A DNA stretch of 64,000 bases from assembly GCA_030544235.1 (NCBI GenBank), contig CM060484.1, positions 14,305,031-14,369,030 of the forward strand, given 5' to 3'. This document shows positions 49,801-63,400 of this stretch, one piece after another. A program made the position numbers and the translations under genes. Origin of the DNA: Lepturacanthus savala (lineage: Eukaryota > Chordata > Actinopteri > Scombriformes > Trichiuridae). Position 1 is the stretch's first letter, and every line of letters starts with the position of its first letter. The notes under the pieces are model-generated. The model saw only the letters and a list, made by a program, of their open reading frames with translations, searched no databases and was not told the DNA's origin.

Positions 49801-50314
49801 TCATCTCTCACACACACAAAGTGAGAGAGGTGTGTGTGTGTGTGTGTGTAGGGGGGGAGGGATGCCTGACAACCTTGGCTAGTTGATCCTATTAGATGTG
49901 GTAATCTCCAGACCTTACAAATCCACAGCCATTTAAACTTGGGTTCATGTGAAACTCCAAGTGTTGACAGGTCTCCCCCTCCTCCCCGTTCTGCCTAATC
50001 GTCCCTAACAAGTATTTGGATAATGCCCTATTAAATTAAGACCTATTTCTTTATTCACTGCTTTAGTTCTGACTCATCACAGTTGCATAAGCTTCATATG
50101 TTTAATAGCCGTGCAGCAGAAGTGTTTGGTGTGCCACTCAGGATTTGGATAGTGGTCAGTGATGGTGATACGGTTGTAGCATGAAGCTCCATTTAGCAAC
50201 ATTACACTTAAGTTTTTTTTTTTTTTTTACAGTAAAAAAGATCCTGGATAGTTTAAGGTAATGGATTTGCACATGGAGCTTAGTGTATGAGAAGAAATGC
50301 AGGAAGATGTTCAC
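46822..50314. other. rax upstream region and rax-cplx4 intergenic DNA
   Basis: About 3.5 kb with no supported exon. The first 400 bp are CpG-rich compared with the surroundings and are the likely rax promoter. A degraded interspersed repeat lies at about 49219-49349. The segment 48270-48725 has no recognised gene but contains an AATAAA on the minus strand and could be another old repeat. Confidence 0.5.
49219..49349. repeat. degenerate teleost interspersed repeat
   Basis: CTCATTAGGGTCACAGGGTT at one end, and GAAGGTCCCAGCCCGACCGA followed by GCTGTAAGACAAGAGC near the other end, resemble a very common teleost dispersed repeat. The middle appears deleted. Family assignment is from memory and not verified. 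Confidence 0.5.
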
Positions 50315-50322
50315 AAAACAAA

Positions 50323-51094
50323 TTTATTCAATATACATCTTTATTGGAACAATACATTTCTTTTTGTTTCTTTTTGTTCAGTTTAAAGGACCTCCATGTA
50401 GTTTTTCATCAGCGTTTATGTACATTGTTTTTTTTATCATTAGTGAACACAGCATTCAGTACTTTAAGATCTGAATCTTTCTTTTTTTCCTGCTTTGTAT
50501 TAACAGCAAACATATCTAAATATCATAATTAATTCAAACACCACATACAAAAAAGAAAAAAAAAAGAACTAGAATAACCAACAAACCAAAAAGGAAAGTC
50601 GAAACACTCAGACAGGATTGGTTTGTTTAAAAAAAAAAATGCAAGTATTGGTATTTGACTGAAAAATCACATTTCGAGGAGACTGAAGTGTGGTATTTTC
50701 CAACAAATTGAGAAGATTTGTGAACATTATGTCACAAAAAAAAATCATAATGTTTGAAATAAACTGTGGTCTGTGAGAGAGACATGAACAAATATACTTG
50801 TCTGGGACTGGGGGAGTCACTTTTCTACACAGATGAGGGACACTCTGGACATCACTCGCAGTGTATGAGGTGAAACTTTTACATTATAACCTTCACTGGC
50901 AGCATTAATGCGACACACTGGCGGGGCTGCATTTCATATTTAAACACAGAAAGATGATTCACTGAATCCCAGCTTGTTCTGTAGATCTTCAAAAAAAAAA
51001 AGGTTGAAATTCATTTTCTTGTGTGATGTTGATTGATATTTTTTTCTCTTCTTCTCCATTATCCTTTATTTTTTGTTGTTGTATCTGCAGGCGT
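50323..51094 (-). other. cplx4 3' UTR with polyadenylation signals
   Basis: AATAAA occurs on the minus strand at 50340-50345 and at 50323-50328, about 0.75 kb after the cplx4 stop codon. A third copy at 51065-51070 is only about 25 nt after the stop and is less likely to be used. Confidence 0.5.
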
Positions 51095-54000
51095 TCACAT
51101 GACGGAGCACTTCTCCTCCGCTTTGCTCTTCAGCTCGGTGACGGTGGCTGAGGCCTTCTCCTTCAGCTGGTCCATGTCCATGTTCTGCAAGTTTTGAAAC
51201 TGGCCCATGAAGGAGTCCTTGCCCTCCTCTTCCGTGGCGTCCTCGTCCACCATCTTGAGCAGCTCCTCCGGCACGTCCACGTCGTCCCCGGCCATCTCGA
51301 TCATGTTCTCGTCCTGCTCGCTCTGCAGAAAAGACGACCAGAGACACGGGTGAGTAACAGCAGAGGGCTTTAAATTACACTACTCAAAACAAGTTAGGGA
51401 TATTCCTATTTAGTTCCCTTTAATATTACTGATAATGAATGAGAAGCAACACCGTTTTAATTAGTTTTATACTTATTATCACCCAAAATGTTTGAAATCC
51501 ACTGAGTCTCTCACAATATGCCTAATATATTGTGAGTAGTGTAAGTGTGTCCTCCTAATATCAAAATATGATATAGCATGTTATAGGAAATGGATTTCAA
51601 AACTATGTAATAAATGTATTTAATAATGTAATGTATTAAAAAACAAAAAACAAAAAAAACAAAAGAAACCCACACATCTTTCTAGGTACCAGACATAAGG
51701 GAGGGGCATTTTTTTGTTTTTCTTGATTTGAACAAAGTTAATAATCATGGAATTGAACTATTGTTTGTAGAGGGCTTTTTTGTCCTCCACAGGATTAGCA
51801 TGCAATTTCCAAAACATGCATTACATCTTCCCACTGCTACACTACACTCTGACAAAACATCGACTGTTTTGACCTCTCAAAAACAAAAACAAAAAAAGGG
51901 ACATTTGCATTGCTTCAGCTTTGATTTCACTTCAATTCTGTTGAAGTCACATAGGGTTCATTGGGTTTGACTTCACATTTCAAGCAATGAGGCAAACAAG
52001 GAAAAAACACAAGCAGATGACCCCTACGATCCGTCTTAATCCACATTCAACTGTTGCTCTCCAGCATTTTCATGCTTTATTGTTTTATTTTTTGTGAAGT
52101 AGGATGGAGTCTCCTTCCGACTTTACTGTCTACACCTGCTGATTTCCTGCATCGCAGAAATGCTCAATTTAAAGCCTTTTCCAACACATTCGATCTAATC
52201 ACTTGATATCTGAAATAGTGATGCATTAGCCAGAAACACTGTGACTACTTTTGAACTTCAATCTGTGGGATTATCTCTGACTTGCCTTAGGCTTTCCTCT
52301 CTGGATCCAGGCGATCGTCTAAAGATATCTTCCATAGCGTCGCACGAGACTCTAATTCCATTAGACTTCCTGTTTCCAGTAACCACTTCTAGATCCACTA
52401 AAACTAACAATCCTTTTCAAACTCACGCTCGATTGCATGCACTTATATTCTCAATATGATTCCTATAGGTTCCTTATTGTAATGCTGAAAAATGCATATT
52501 TAAATTCTGATAAAGCCACGTTGGCCTTTGTCATCTGTCCTTTATTGTTCAAAATGTCATGGAAATGATGCTTCTATGTATTGTGCTGCCTATTTCCTTG
52601 CAATATATTTCAAACAACAAAACAGTGAAAAGAAAAGAATCCATTGTTTAAAATACAAGACATACAGTGACGAATAGACTAGAAACTCCAGCAGCAGGAG
52701 CAGCAGCCAAGGTCATCATGTCAATTATGGTATTAGAAAACCTCTTTTAGAAAGTTTCTTTTGCCATTAAAACAAACAATATCCATTAGAAACAATGTTT
52801 CCCCACCAACACTGCTGGTACCTGTCTTCAAACAGGTTTAATTAAAATCCAAACATACCTTTCCTGTTCCTTCCATCACAGCAAATGTTACTTTAAGTCC
52901 TTTTAAACGGTGGAAACTGCTCACTTTACGTCCACTGAGGTAGATGTGGTTCCCTGTTAAAGCAGCTCACACTGCCCGTCACTCCCTTAATGAGCCTGGG
53001 ACACCTGCTCAGCGGTTTTTAGCTTTGTAATTCGCACGGAGCAGGACGGGATACACAGGCTAACGTCTCGGGGATGCAGGTTTGAACGTCTTTCTCTATA
53101 ATCTATAGTGGCGTGGCTTACGCCTGCTGCCAAGAAGCAGCTATATGTTGTTCCACCTGCAGCACTATAGGCAGGACACTATAGCTCAGTCATCAAACCA
53201 CATTTTAGTGCCAGACACTGGAGAAAAGCTGTTTAAGTGGAACTGACTGAATTGATTAAAAAAAATAAATAAATAAAAATATATATTAAATGTATTTAAA
53301 TACATATCAATTACATTGGAATTATATGAGTTAGAGTGAACCACAATGGTTCGTTGCTCTGTTTAAAAAGGCTATAAATGTTCAGTATTAACACTGAAAA
53401 TGATTGGGCTCTTGAGTGTTTACCTTTGGCAGCCTGTATTTATCTCTGAGGCAAACCCTGAGTGTTGCTCTCTCTGCCTTCTTGTGTAAGAAATCTGCAT
53501 CTCGCTCCATCCTGGAATAAACACAAGAAATATTATCAGCAGAGTAACTGATCTCAAGAACATCTCCGACAGTATGTTTCAACATAGTGAATTTTTCAGA
53601 GGTTTTTTTAAAGGAATGTTTTATTCTGTTTTATGTTCTTCATCCAACCTGGTACACAAATACAGGTGAATAATAATAATAATAATAACAGTCAAAGGTT
53701 CACCTGAATCAATGGAAACAATGGTATATTTTCAATATGTAGCAACAAAAGCTTTTGTTATATTGGTGTATTTCTTTTGGCTTTACATTAAGGTTGGGTT
53801 CAGCTATGGACTATTATTAATCACTACAAGTGGTGTAATCATCCAAAAAAATATTTTGAACATTCTAAGGTGGAAGACTATGCAGACAATTTCAAATATT
53901 TGATTATGTTTTTATTTATTCTATATTTTTGAAGCATCTGGTACATGATTTGCATTTATTTAGAATTTCCACAGGGTTCATTTGCTTTAGCTTTGCAAAA

Positions 54001-55547
54001 GTATCCCTCAGATATGCAATGAGTAATGGACGATATGACCCTAATGTATGGGCCTTACCACACTAAGGCTGTGTTCTGTTCAGTTCCACCATTTTAATGA
54101 TATTTTCAGCATGAAAATTGCACTTTCTGCTGCATGTTTAGTCTCACGTCGCCTACTTTCCCTCAGCCAATTAAAGATGGGATTATTAGGCCAAACTGAG
54201 TCAAGCAGATTTGACATCAAGCCAAGACGCCACAAAATGAATTGTAGTCTAAACAACAACATTGTTGCTACCAAATCTTTTAACAAATCAGGTTTGCGAT
54301 AACTCCTTTTTGCCATCTGGGTTATACAGATACAGTCTCTGTAACACATCTGAAATCATTACTTGATATCTCTTGTAATTCAATATAAATAAATGAATGA
54401 ATTCTGGAGGAGGAATGAATTAATCTTGTTAAATTTTTCACAATTTCTCTTAAAAGTGGAATTCAGATCAGATTCATGCTTACATCATTTGATTTGCTGG
54501 TATGATAGTATTAACATACATTGTAAATCACATTGATTGTAAAGTAACATTTCATCACTTAGACAAAGACTTCAGTACAAAGACGAATGAATTTGCATGC
54601 AGGACAAACACTTACATTAATGCCTGTAGCATGGAGGTAGAAAGGCTACCTGCTGCTCATATATATAAATTGATTGATACAGACTGATGTTCAATTAAAG
54701 AGTAAGATTAAAATGCTTTCCCATGAACAACTGTTCATATAATATAAGAGAAATGAAAACTAATTCCATTGTGGATCTTATAAAAGGAGAAAAGGCAAAT
54801 GATCTAAATAATAATAATAATAAATAAACATATAATTGTGTGATCTTTATCTGTGTTTGTTTTCTTATTTCAGTTAAAAAGCCGCAAAATGCCATGGCAA
54901 CACACCAAAGCCCATGTTTGAAGCTTTAAATAAAACTGCCATTTTAAAAATGATGATTACAGTATGTTTAAAACTACAAGGCCCCTCAAAATGTTCCCAC
55001 AGCTGTTATTGCCACTAAAACATATCAAATATTATTGATCCGCCTCAGTAGATTGTTTTGCCATTTAAATGCTTGTAAAAAAAAAAAAAAAAAAAAAAAA
55101 AATCAAGACCAGATTCTCTGCTCTGCTACAGTACATCTGCTGTGACCTTCATCAGCAGACGCTTCTCTCAGCGACTTTCACTTAATACGCTCATGATGAG
55201 AATAAATACACAGGCATTTACGTTCCATCGGGTCAGATGTGAAAACATATAGTTAAGGACAGTTGCACAAGTGAGAGGTTGTGTTGAAATAACAGTTTCT
55301 CAAGGTCAGATTGTCGCTCTGCCGTCGTGCATTGGGCCAACGTCATCAATTCAAAATGGAGCTCGCTCCATGTTGCTACTTACTTCTCCTCCACCAGTTG
55401 TTTCTGGTACTCTTCGTACTCCTCGCGTGTCATCCCTGCTGCTTTGGCGGGATCCGAGGGGGTGGCCTCCTCTTCTTTGTCACCTCCACCGCCGAGCCCC
55501 ATTCCTGACAGGGGGTTCCCAATCATGCTCTTGATCAAGAAAGCCAT
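51095..55547 (-). CDS. cplx4: complexin 4, 3 exons, 159 aa
   Basis: Exons 55547-55384, 53511-53424 and 51322-51095 (TGA) join in phase. The N-terminus is MAFLIKSMIGN. It is followed by a Gly/Glu-rich stretch and MTREEYEEYQKQLVEEKMER, then the SNARE-binding central helix KKAERATLRVCLRDKYRLPK and a C-terminal amphipathic region. The protein ends in CSVM, a CAAX box for farnesylation, which distinguishes complexins 3 and 4 from 1 and 2. Complexin 3 and 4 bind assembled SNARE complexes at photoreceptor and bipolar ribbon synapses. The length is within one residue of the human protein (160 aa). Neighbours rax and lman1 confirm CPLX4. I cannot tell which of the fish cplx4 duplicates this is. Confidence 0.95.
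51376..51543. mobile_element. MITE-like element with terminal inverted repeats and TA target site, cplx4 intron 2
   Basis: The left end TACACTACTCA is mirrored by the right end TGAGTAGTGTA, each flanked by TA. Near the left end is AAGTTAGGGATATT. No coding capacity is present. The TA target and inverted ends suggest mobilisation by a Tc1/mariner-type transposase. An inner inverted repeat CTCACAATAT/ATATTGTGAG sits at the right end. Confidence 0.6.
55077..55102. repeat. poly-A run (26 nt) in cplx4 intron 1
   Basis: Homopolymer of 26 A. Length may be unreliable. Confidence 0.9.
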
Positions 55548-58536
55548 CCTGAGTTATTTGACTTATTTATTTTTTTTCAGAGATGAGAATATTTACGTAG
55601 ATCAAAAAACAAAAAATGATGTCGCTCCCCTGTTTTTTTTTTTTTTTTTGTGGTTTCCTATAGCTGTCAAATCCAGTGGTGGCTCTCTACTGTAGCTAAC
55701 CTGCTGCTTGTCTACTTGTCTATGGAGCCAAGGACACACTGACGACAAGCAACACACAAACATACACACACACACACACACAACGTTTTGCCTCGGCCAT
55801 AATCTGGATTTAATCCCTCCTGTTCCACTATGCTAAGAGGCAGATGGCCTGTTTCCTATCTATTTTTAAATCATTCAGTTCATTGTGGATGTGGTTCCGT
55901 TTCTTCATTTTGACACTTACTATTTGTCAAAACTAGATGTAGAACTCATAATAAAATGTTTCTTTTTTTTTCTCTTTTTGACATGGGTGTCGTCGGTTTG
56001 TGAGCACACATATGCTGCGACCGCCCACTGGATACTTAATCACATTAGCAAAGTACGGGCCGGCCCTGTATGCAGCTTATAGCACTGAGGCCAGGCAGAG
56101 TGGAGAGAGGAGCGGGATTACCGCCTTGTTTATCCCCACTGGGGCCATCCTTCATGCCGAGCTATTGTTCAGAGGGAGGATGAGTGACAGGACGGGTGAG
56201 GGCTGCACGGAGGAAAAATATAGACCTTCCTCACCTACATCATATCTGCAAGCTTAAAGGAGGACATGCAGAAGATCCCAATATTCCTGAACACTCAAAC
56301 ATTTCAGGAATGCTCATGTGCAACCAAATATACAAATATATATGCAAATATTATATATATAGAAAAACAACCATACTGCACGTATTCATGTGTTACATGT
56401 GTTATGTGCATGCATAAATATATTTTTAGCCTCATAGCATGATTGCCTAATTATTTTTTGGACAAACAGATATTTATAACTTTAGTCTCCTACCATTGCT
56501 GCATCACCCTGTCTTTCTGTCTATGTCATTGGTTAATCAGAATCCAAAAACGCTGTCTGCCCAAGTCATTTATTTTAGTTTAGGCAGTTTTGATACAAGC
56601 AAAATGGCAGAGAGGAAGAAGCAGCTATATTTCTTCAGTTTTCTAGGGAGTAAGTGTAATTTCAGTCTATCAAAGGGATTATGAACTGTGTATTTAAACT
56701 TAAAATGACCTTTTTCATCAAAGTATGCTGGATACAGGTCATATTTATTTAAGACAAAAAATGCCTAAGTCAAGGCACAATTCTGCATAAGTAATTTTTT
56801 ATTTGTTAGACATTTGATGATGGGTCTATTTCTTTGTGCATATTTGTTCACACATCTGCTTGAAAGTACTGTTAAAATATCAATAAAAATACCAATTAAT
56901 ATAAAAAATACAATGTGATTTTCTAAAGTTTTTTCTTGTTTTCCAAAAACATTGAAATGATTTTTTTTTTTAATTAGATGAATGCAATTATGCTATGAGG
57001 CTAACAATATGAAGGGATGTTATGATGTTCATGTTTTCCCCTATGCACTGCAGGAAGGAAGCTTTTCATTGCTTCTAATACATGATAGTACATTTGAAAT
57101 TGACAGAGTACACAGAATAATAAAACATCTGGATGAGTGAATGTGATAATTATTCTAAGATGATTTTGTTTTAATAGTAAAATAGCTCAGCTTAGTCACC
57201 GGGTATTATCTTCACTGAATTTCAAAGACCAAAATCTGTTGGGAAGATGTTAAGAGCACCAGTAGAATAGTGAAGACTTGGTGGGACAAATGGTGCAGGC
57301 AGTGGTGCAGGCAGTGGTGCAGGCAAACAATGATTCAAATCCTCCTGTAGAGAAGCCCCTCTTTAAAAATTCTTCTAATACTATGGGCCAAACTCAATCT
57401 TTGCTGCTAACTTTTCCAAAGCATGGAAGCTGCAATGGATCTTGTCACCTCATCCTCCATATATGTCATGAATCAATATATTTCTGTTTATTCTAATTCT
57501 AATTAATGTCATACTTAACTCTTTTCCTGTTCTAAATGTATTATTTCTATCCTGGGCTATACAAATAAAATTGACTTGACTTTATCCCTTGTTTTCTTGC
57601 TGTACCTTTGATTCTCCCCTGAGTCTAAATAAATGTTATTGAATATAATTGGATGACTATTGACTTGATTAATGGAAAAAAAAATCTGTAATTACATCCC
57701 ATAGGAATTATAATAATGTCTAAATAATCCATGATACATTTTGAGTTCCTTCAGCAAGTAACGCATTTTTTGATATTGCCACAACTCTGCAGCCTCAGTT
57801 GACATATTTGTTGTATTCATATACTGCTTATGAATGTTATGCTCATGTAATTGTTAAATCTTGAGATTAAAGTTAGCAGTAGTCAGATTAAAAATTTGAA
57901 TGTACAACTACAAATCTATATACTATAGGTGCTAATTAGAATTGTAATCGTGAGGAGAGTAGAAGACGTATTTACAGGTGGATGCATGTTGTGTGGAATG
58001 AATTTGACAGGATAAAGCAAAAAGCAGACACCACTGAGTAAATTCTGTTTTCTGTTTATGGAAATAGTTCAGCGGATGTCAGATTCTGACAAGTTTGACT
58101 CCATTAAAACAGAAAAACAGAAGCAGACAGCTGCTCTCTGAGTTCTCATCACCAATAGTTCAGCATTATTTTATACAAAATTCCACATTTCAAAACACAG
58201 GTTGTTTTTTTTGTAGTCTGTTTGATGGAATGGGACTGAGATTTCATCTGATTTTCAAACAAAATCCAAGGATCTGACCAACCAAAAATACTGTCAGGAA
58301 CATGTTACATCATGTTGGAATCCCAGGACGATGCGTCTCACGCAATCATTCATACACAACTTTTACCGATCAAATTAAAAAATCTGTAATTAATTAAAAC
58401 AACGTAACCAATTTTTTTTTTCAAGAACAATAACTTACAATCTGAAAATAATCAAACCCAAAACAAAAAAGAAAAAAAAAATTACCAAAATGGACATTCC
58501 CTCATATACAAACTTTCATTTAATAAATGCACTTCA
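55548..58536. other. cplx4 upstream region and lman1 3' flank
   Basis: No supported exon. The part next to 58536 is the lman1 3' UTR and the part next to 55548 is the cplx4 leader and promoter. A long T-run (55630-55650) lies about 90 bp upstream of the cplx4 ATG. Confidence 0.5.
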
Positions 58537-60364
58537 TCAAAAGAACTTCTTTGCTGCTGCTTCTTGTTGGCTTCTACACAGGAAACAAGAAGAGACACAG
58601 AGTTATTTATAAATCCACCAACACATGCAAAGCCAACATAAATAAATCATGGAATGTAGTAACTTACTTGTACATGATGTAACAGAAGAACAGGACTGAC
58701 TGGATGACAATGAAGACTGTAAAATGGACAGTGGATAAGCAAGAAGGCATGGGAGGCACCTCGGGGCACTTCACCGCCTTCTCAGCGGGGTTCTGCAGGT
58801 GAAGGAAAACAGCACAGTTAACAGTGTAATGAGACATTTATCTCCATATTCTTCCAGATTTATGTATTTTTTTTAAAATACCTAATCTAATCTAATTCTT
58901 TTAGACCACTCCATCGGTGCAGTGACACCAAAATTTACTTTACATACACATCCATGTGGAAGTGATTAAGACACATTCCAGTCATAAATTGTCCTCCTTA
59001 TTTACACTTCAATCAATCTGATTGAACATTATTATTATTATTTTTGTTTTATAGAATTTTACAGGGGCGTTCCAGCAGGAAGCGCAAGAGCAAGAAGACA
59101 GCTGGTTATTATTTTTAGCAGCCATGTTACTGCACGTTTACTGCCATGTTACTGCACGTTTACTGCCATGTTACGGGCACTTTTCGGAAAAAGGCCTACA
59201 CCATATTTACAGTATGGGAGACGATGGGGGTGTGGTTTGGTCACAAGAGGGGGTCCTTAGCATGGGATTGTTTGGGAATTTGATTGATTTACAGTAATGT
59301 GCCTGTTCTCTCTGAAAGACATTGAAAAGCTGATGGCAGGACTGTGAGAGGACACACAGAACAGTCTCCTCAAGCACCTTAACCTTTGTTTTTTGTTAGA
59401 TCACTGCCTGGTGTATCTGTGTATTCTATGTATCATTCCCTGCACACACACACGCACACACAACATATTACAATATCACAGCAAGTCTTGTCTGCAGCTT
59501 CAGTGAAAATCCAAGCTCTAGCCAGGAACAAAGCAGGATCCATACCGGAACACTGCGCTGGACCAGGTGCTCCACGTCCCTTTTGACTGTGTGCAGATGC
59601 TCCTTGATGTCATTGAAGTGCTGGATGGTCTCGTACGTTCCCATTCCCACTGCATTACCCTGATGCTGAGCTGAGCCGATCTGTTTCACTGACTCAAAGA
59701 AGGAGTTTCTGCAGAGCCAAAAAAACGTACATTAATACTGCAAACTGGCCTCTGAAGGACTGAAACGAAAAAAAAAATATTAATACCAAATAATCTCATC
59801 AATGCAATCAAAATATTTACTTTCCAATATTTGATTTATGTGTTAACCCATTTAAACTCATTTTTATCGAAGATTTCATGCATATAATTATATCAGTTGA
59901 GTCACTCGCAATCATGTGTGTATATTTTTTTCCATTTTGTAGTCTTTTCTTTGCAGAAAAAACACATTAATGGCTGTTATAGTCGCTGATTGCCGACATA
60001 TTCCCATTAACAAACCTATTCATCCCATGGACAAAATTCTTTTTTAGGGGGGGATTATTCTAGAGACCTGAATGATTAAATTTATAATGTCATATAAAAT
60101 CACAGCAATCTAAATAAAATGACACTCTTTCTGGGAGGTTCATGTTCTGGGAAGGAAGGAGCAGGAAGCTGACGTTATATGACAGGAAACGATAGGAAAC
60201 CAAATGTTTTTGTTGCTTAACATTTTTTGGAACATTGAAAAAGACAAAAGATTTTATTTAAGTACAAAATTATAGTCATAGACTTACAGGCTTATTTAGC
60301 TCATTAGTTCATGTTGAAGTGAAGTGTGAATTTTTTAAAGAATTTATTTACAGTGACACAAAAA

Positions 60365-60438
<74 letters not shown>

Positions 60439-63400
60439 CAAAGTTTTAAAAACAGAAAATTAACATCTGCTAAAAAAGGCCATGATTGCTAAATTAATCA
60501 TGTATAAAACATGTTCTTACAACAGATTCCTAGTGCAGTGGGCTACGAGATAGACAGCAATGGAGGGCTGCAATCAAAAAGTGTAGTTACTGTATGATGG
60601 TGAGGAGAGAATTAAACCAATAAGTACATACATGCTTATTGTGGTAGTTCTCCAATACCAATACTGTTCAGTTATTTATTTAAGAACGTTATTGCCCACA
60701 ATGGAATAGACTGTCCTTGGTTTTGTCCCTCCATCTATACATGATGAAGACCTTGTAACCATTGTAAACATTGTACTGTATGTGTACATTTTGTGAGGGC
60801 TTGCATCAACAAATCTATCTGGCTGCATTTCATTTTCTTGGAACTTAATAAAAAAAAAAGGTAACACAAGGCCAGGAAGGGAGGTTGGTGTGATGTGTGG
60901 GAACCATAGTGTGTATTCTTTTCTGTCAAGGTTTGAAAAATAGAAGCTGCTATTAAAGAACTAAAGGTTCCAATTAAATATAATAATAATAATGCATTAT
61001 CACCAACCGCTACTGGGTTTTGGAGACCAATACAGATACTAATATTTTAGGGTAAAAGTAAAAAAAAAGGATATGTTAGCTGATAGACTTGTTACATTTT
61101 TATTTTTTATTATAAACATATAATAAACATTTTTAATAAAAATCCCATAAAGGGAACTTTTCTGGTTTAACACATTAAACCTTTGAATAGGTCATGGGGA
61201 GTATTACACTGTAAAAACTTTAAAATGTACGGTAACTAACTGGCAGCAATTATCCAGAAAGTCAATGTACTTACTTTTTACAGTAGAAGTACTCTACTCT
61301 TTTTTACTCCTTCAATTTGTACACCATCCCGGTTACAATGTTTTTATTTAAGATTAACTTTATTTATTGTACATATAAAACACTAGAAAAACATTGCATC
61401 AGATTTTGCATGTAGATAGTAAGGTGCTATTGTAAGGCGGATTGCATATGTAGGATTTGTACTATTTAATCTGTGTTTTATTAATATTTTTTTATCTTAT
61501 CTACAATCATTCATGCTGAGTGTATAAGACCCTGACAGTGTGTTTCATGTGTGAAGTTTGCATTCGTCGACAGTAGAGGTGTGAAAATTGACAGTATGTT
61601 AAATTGTCAAATTGCTCTCATTTGGATAAACTGAGCACATATTGGGAATCTAGTATTTATGGGATTGTGAAGAGCAGAACTGATAGTTGAGAGTTACAAT
61701 ATCTGCTGTTGGAGTATAAAATATATTATGTTGCTATACTGTATTGAGCCTATTGTCACTACAGAAACCAGTGTTCACCCTTTTCTACAAAAACTAAGCA
61801 TAATAGTTTCTCACTGCATCCGTCTGAAAAAGTTACTGATGCCAGAGTCAAAAATATGCATAAACCTTTCCTTCAAGACAACATGAAAATGTACAATCTG
61901 TAAATGTTATTGTCATGGATCACCAGCTATTGACTGAGCTCTGTCTGAAGTCTTTCAATTGTAAATGTACAAATTCTCAGCAGAGACATCTAAGACTGGA
62001 TCATATTTCTCAACAAAATGCAATTTCTTAAAGTTGATTACTTAGAGGCAGGAAGCCAAAAGTTCCCCTTATCATCTTAAACACATCGAAGATTATTATG
62101 AAGAAAAAAAAAGGGTCTTGACAAATGAAAGGAATTCCAGCAGTGTAAAGTAGGAAGGCCCTGAGGGGGGGGGGGGGGGGGGAGAAATCAATTGGAGGAA
62201 ACCGTGTTTTGGTCTGTGTAAGACAGATGTATTTAAAGACTACTAATCTGATAAAATGGTGCTAAGATGTGGCCTTTTCTTGCCTGGCCACATGGCCGAG
62301 GTCTGAGAGGATGGTCAGGGACAACATATAAACAAAATCTAATTTGTTTCGCAGAGGGGAGGAGGAAAAAAAATCTCCCTTGAGAAAGTAAGTGAGCATT
62401 TATTAAACCCTATAATCTTCATCTACTACAAGTGACCCATTTATGAGCAGAAAGCCCTCCTTGGATATTTGGAGAGTCTGAGAAGAGATGAAGTCCTGTC
62501 ATAAACTCAGTGTTTAAAACAGGGGTCAGGATAAACAGAGTACTTAATCTACAAAGTAATACAGATCAGTCGCTCCCATTAGCACATTAGAGGGAGCAGC
62601 TGCAGCCGTTTGCCAGCATCTGAACTGATTTACTGTGTCAATCAGCTTACTCCTATGGGCACCACCTTTCTTTGCCACTTCTTAAAACTCCTGTCTTTCC
62701 CTGTCATAATATCACTCACTTATTGAAGCATTTTGGGGGGAATATGAGACATTAAAAAAAAAATCAGTGGGGGATAAACGTCTTGTTGGATTTAGGGCAT
62801 ACAAACAGCTTGGTTCTTTTATGATACATGAGTCTAAGAGATTAATGTTACATAAAATAAAATCTTTAATATCATGCAATTCTGTTTAATTCTTTATGCA
62901 GATGGTGTGTTCAAATTAAGGCACACAATCAAACTGCAGTCACAGAAACAAATACACCAATATTGAAGAAATGTACATTTATTCGTTTGATAATTTAAAT
63001 GTCCGGTAGAAAGTGAGATGACCTGATAGATAGATTAAAATGTCTGACCGTTTACAACCTGCTACAAAAAACAGGTTTGGTCTCTATACATCATCTCCCT
63101 ATGAATGACAACAGTGTGGGGTTCAGTCTCTGAACACATCCTGAATTCAGAAATTGCGCCTGAAAATGAGCCGTCAAGACGCCTGTGGGTTTGTGATGTC
63201 ACAACTATAGTCCCCACCCACCTCCCGCCCCATTCACAGCCAGTCAACTCAGGCACAAAACCACCTGTTCCTTCCAGAGCACCAGAGAGAAGTTTTGAGA
63301 GATGAAATGTGAAACTACAATGATAAAACCTTGACCTATGACCCTTGACAAATTTGAAGAAATATGCTTAAGGAATTCTTAGAATGGGATGAACTAACAA

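Noticed and set aside
52241..52459. 72-codon plus-strand ORF in cplx4 intron 2
   Set aside because: No recognised domain, no flanking splice logic.
55271..55695. Plus-strand ORFs over cplx4 exon 1
   Set aside because: Antisense shadows of the GC-richer coding exon.
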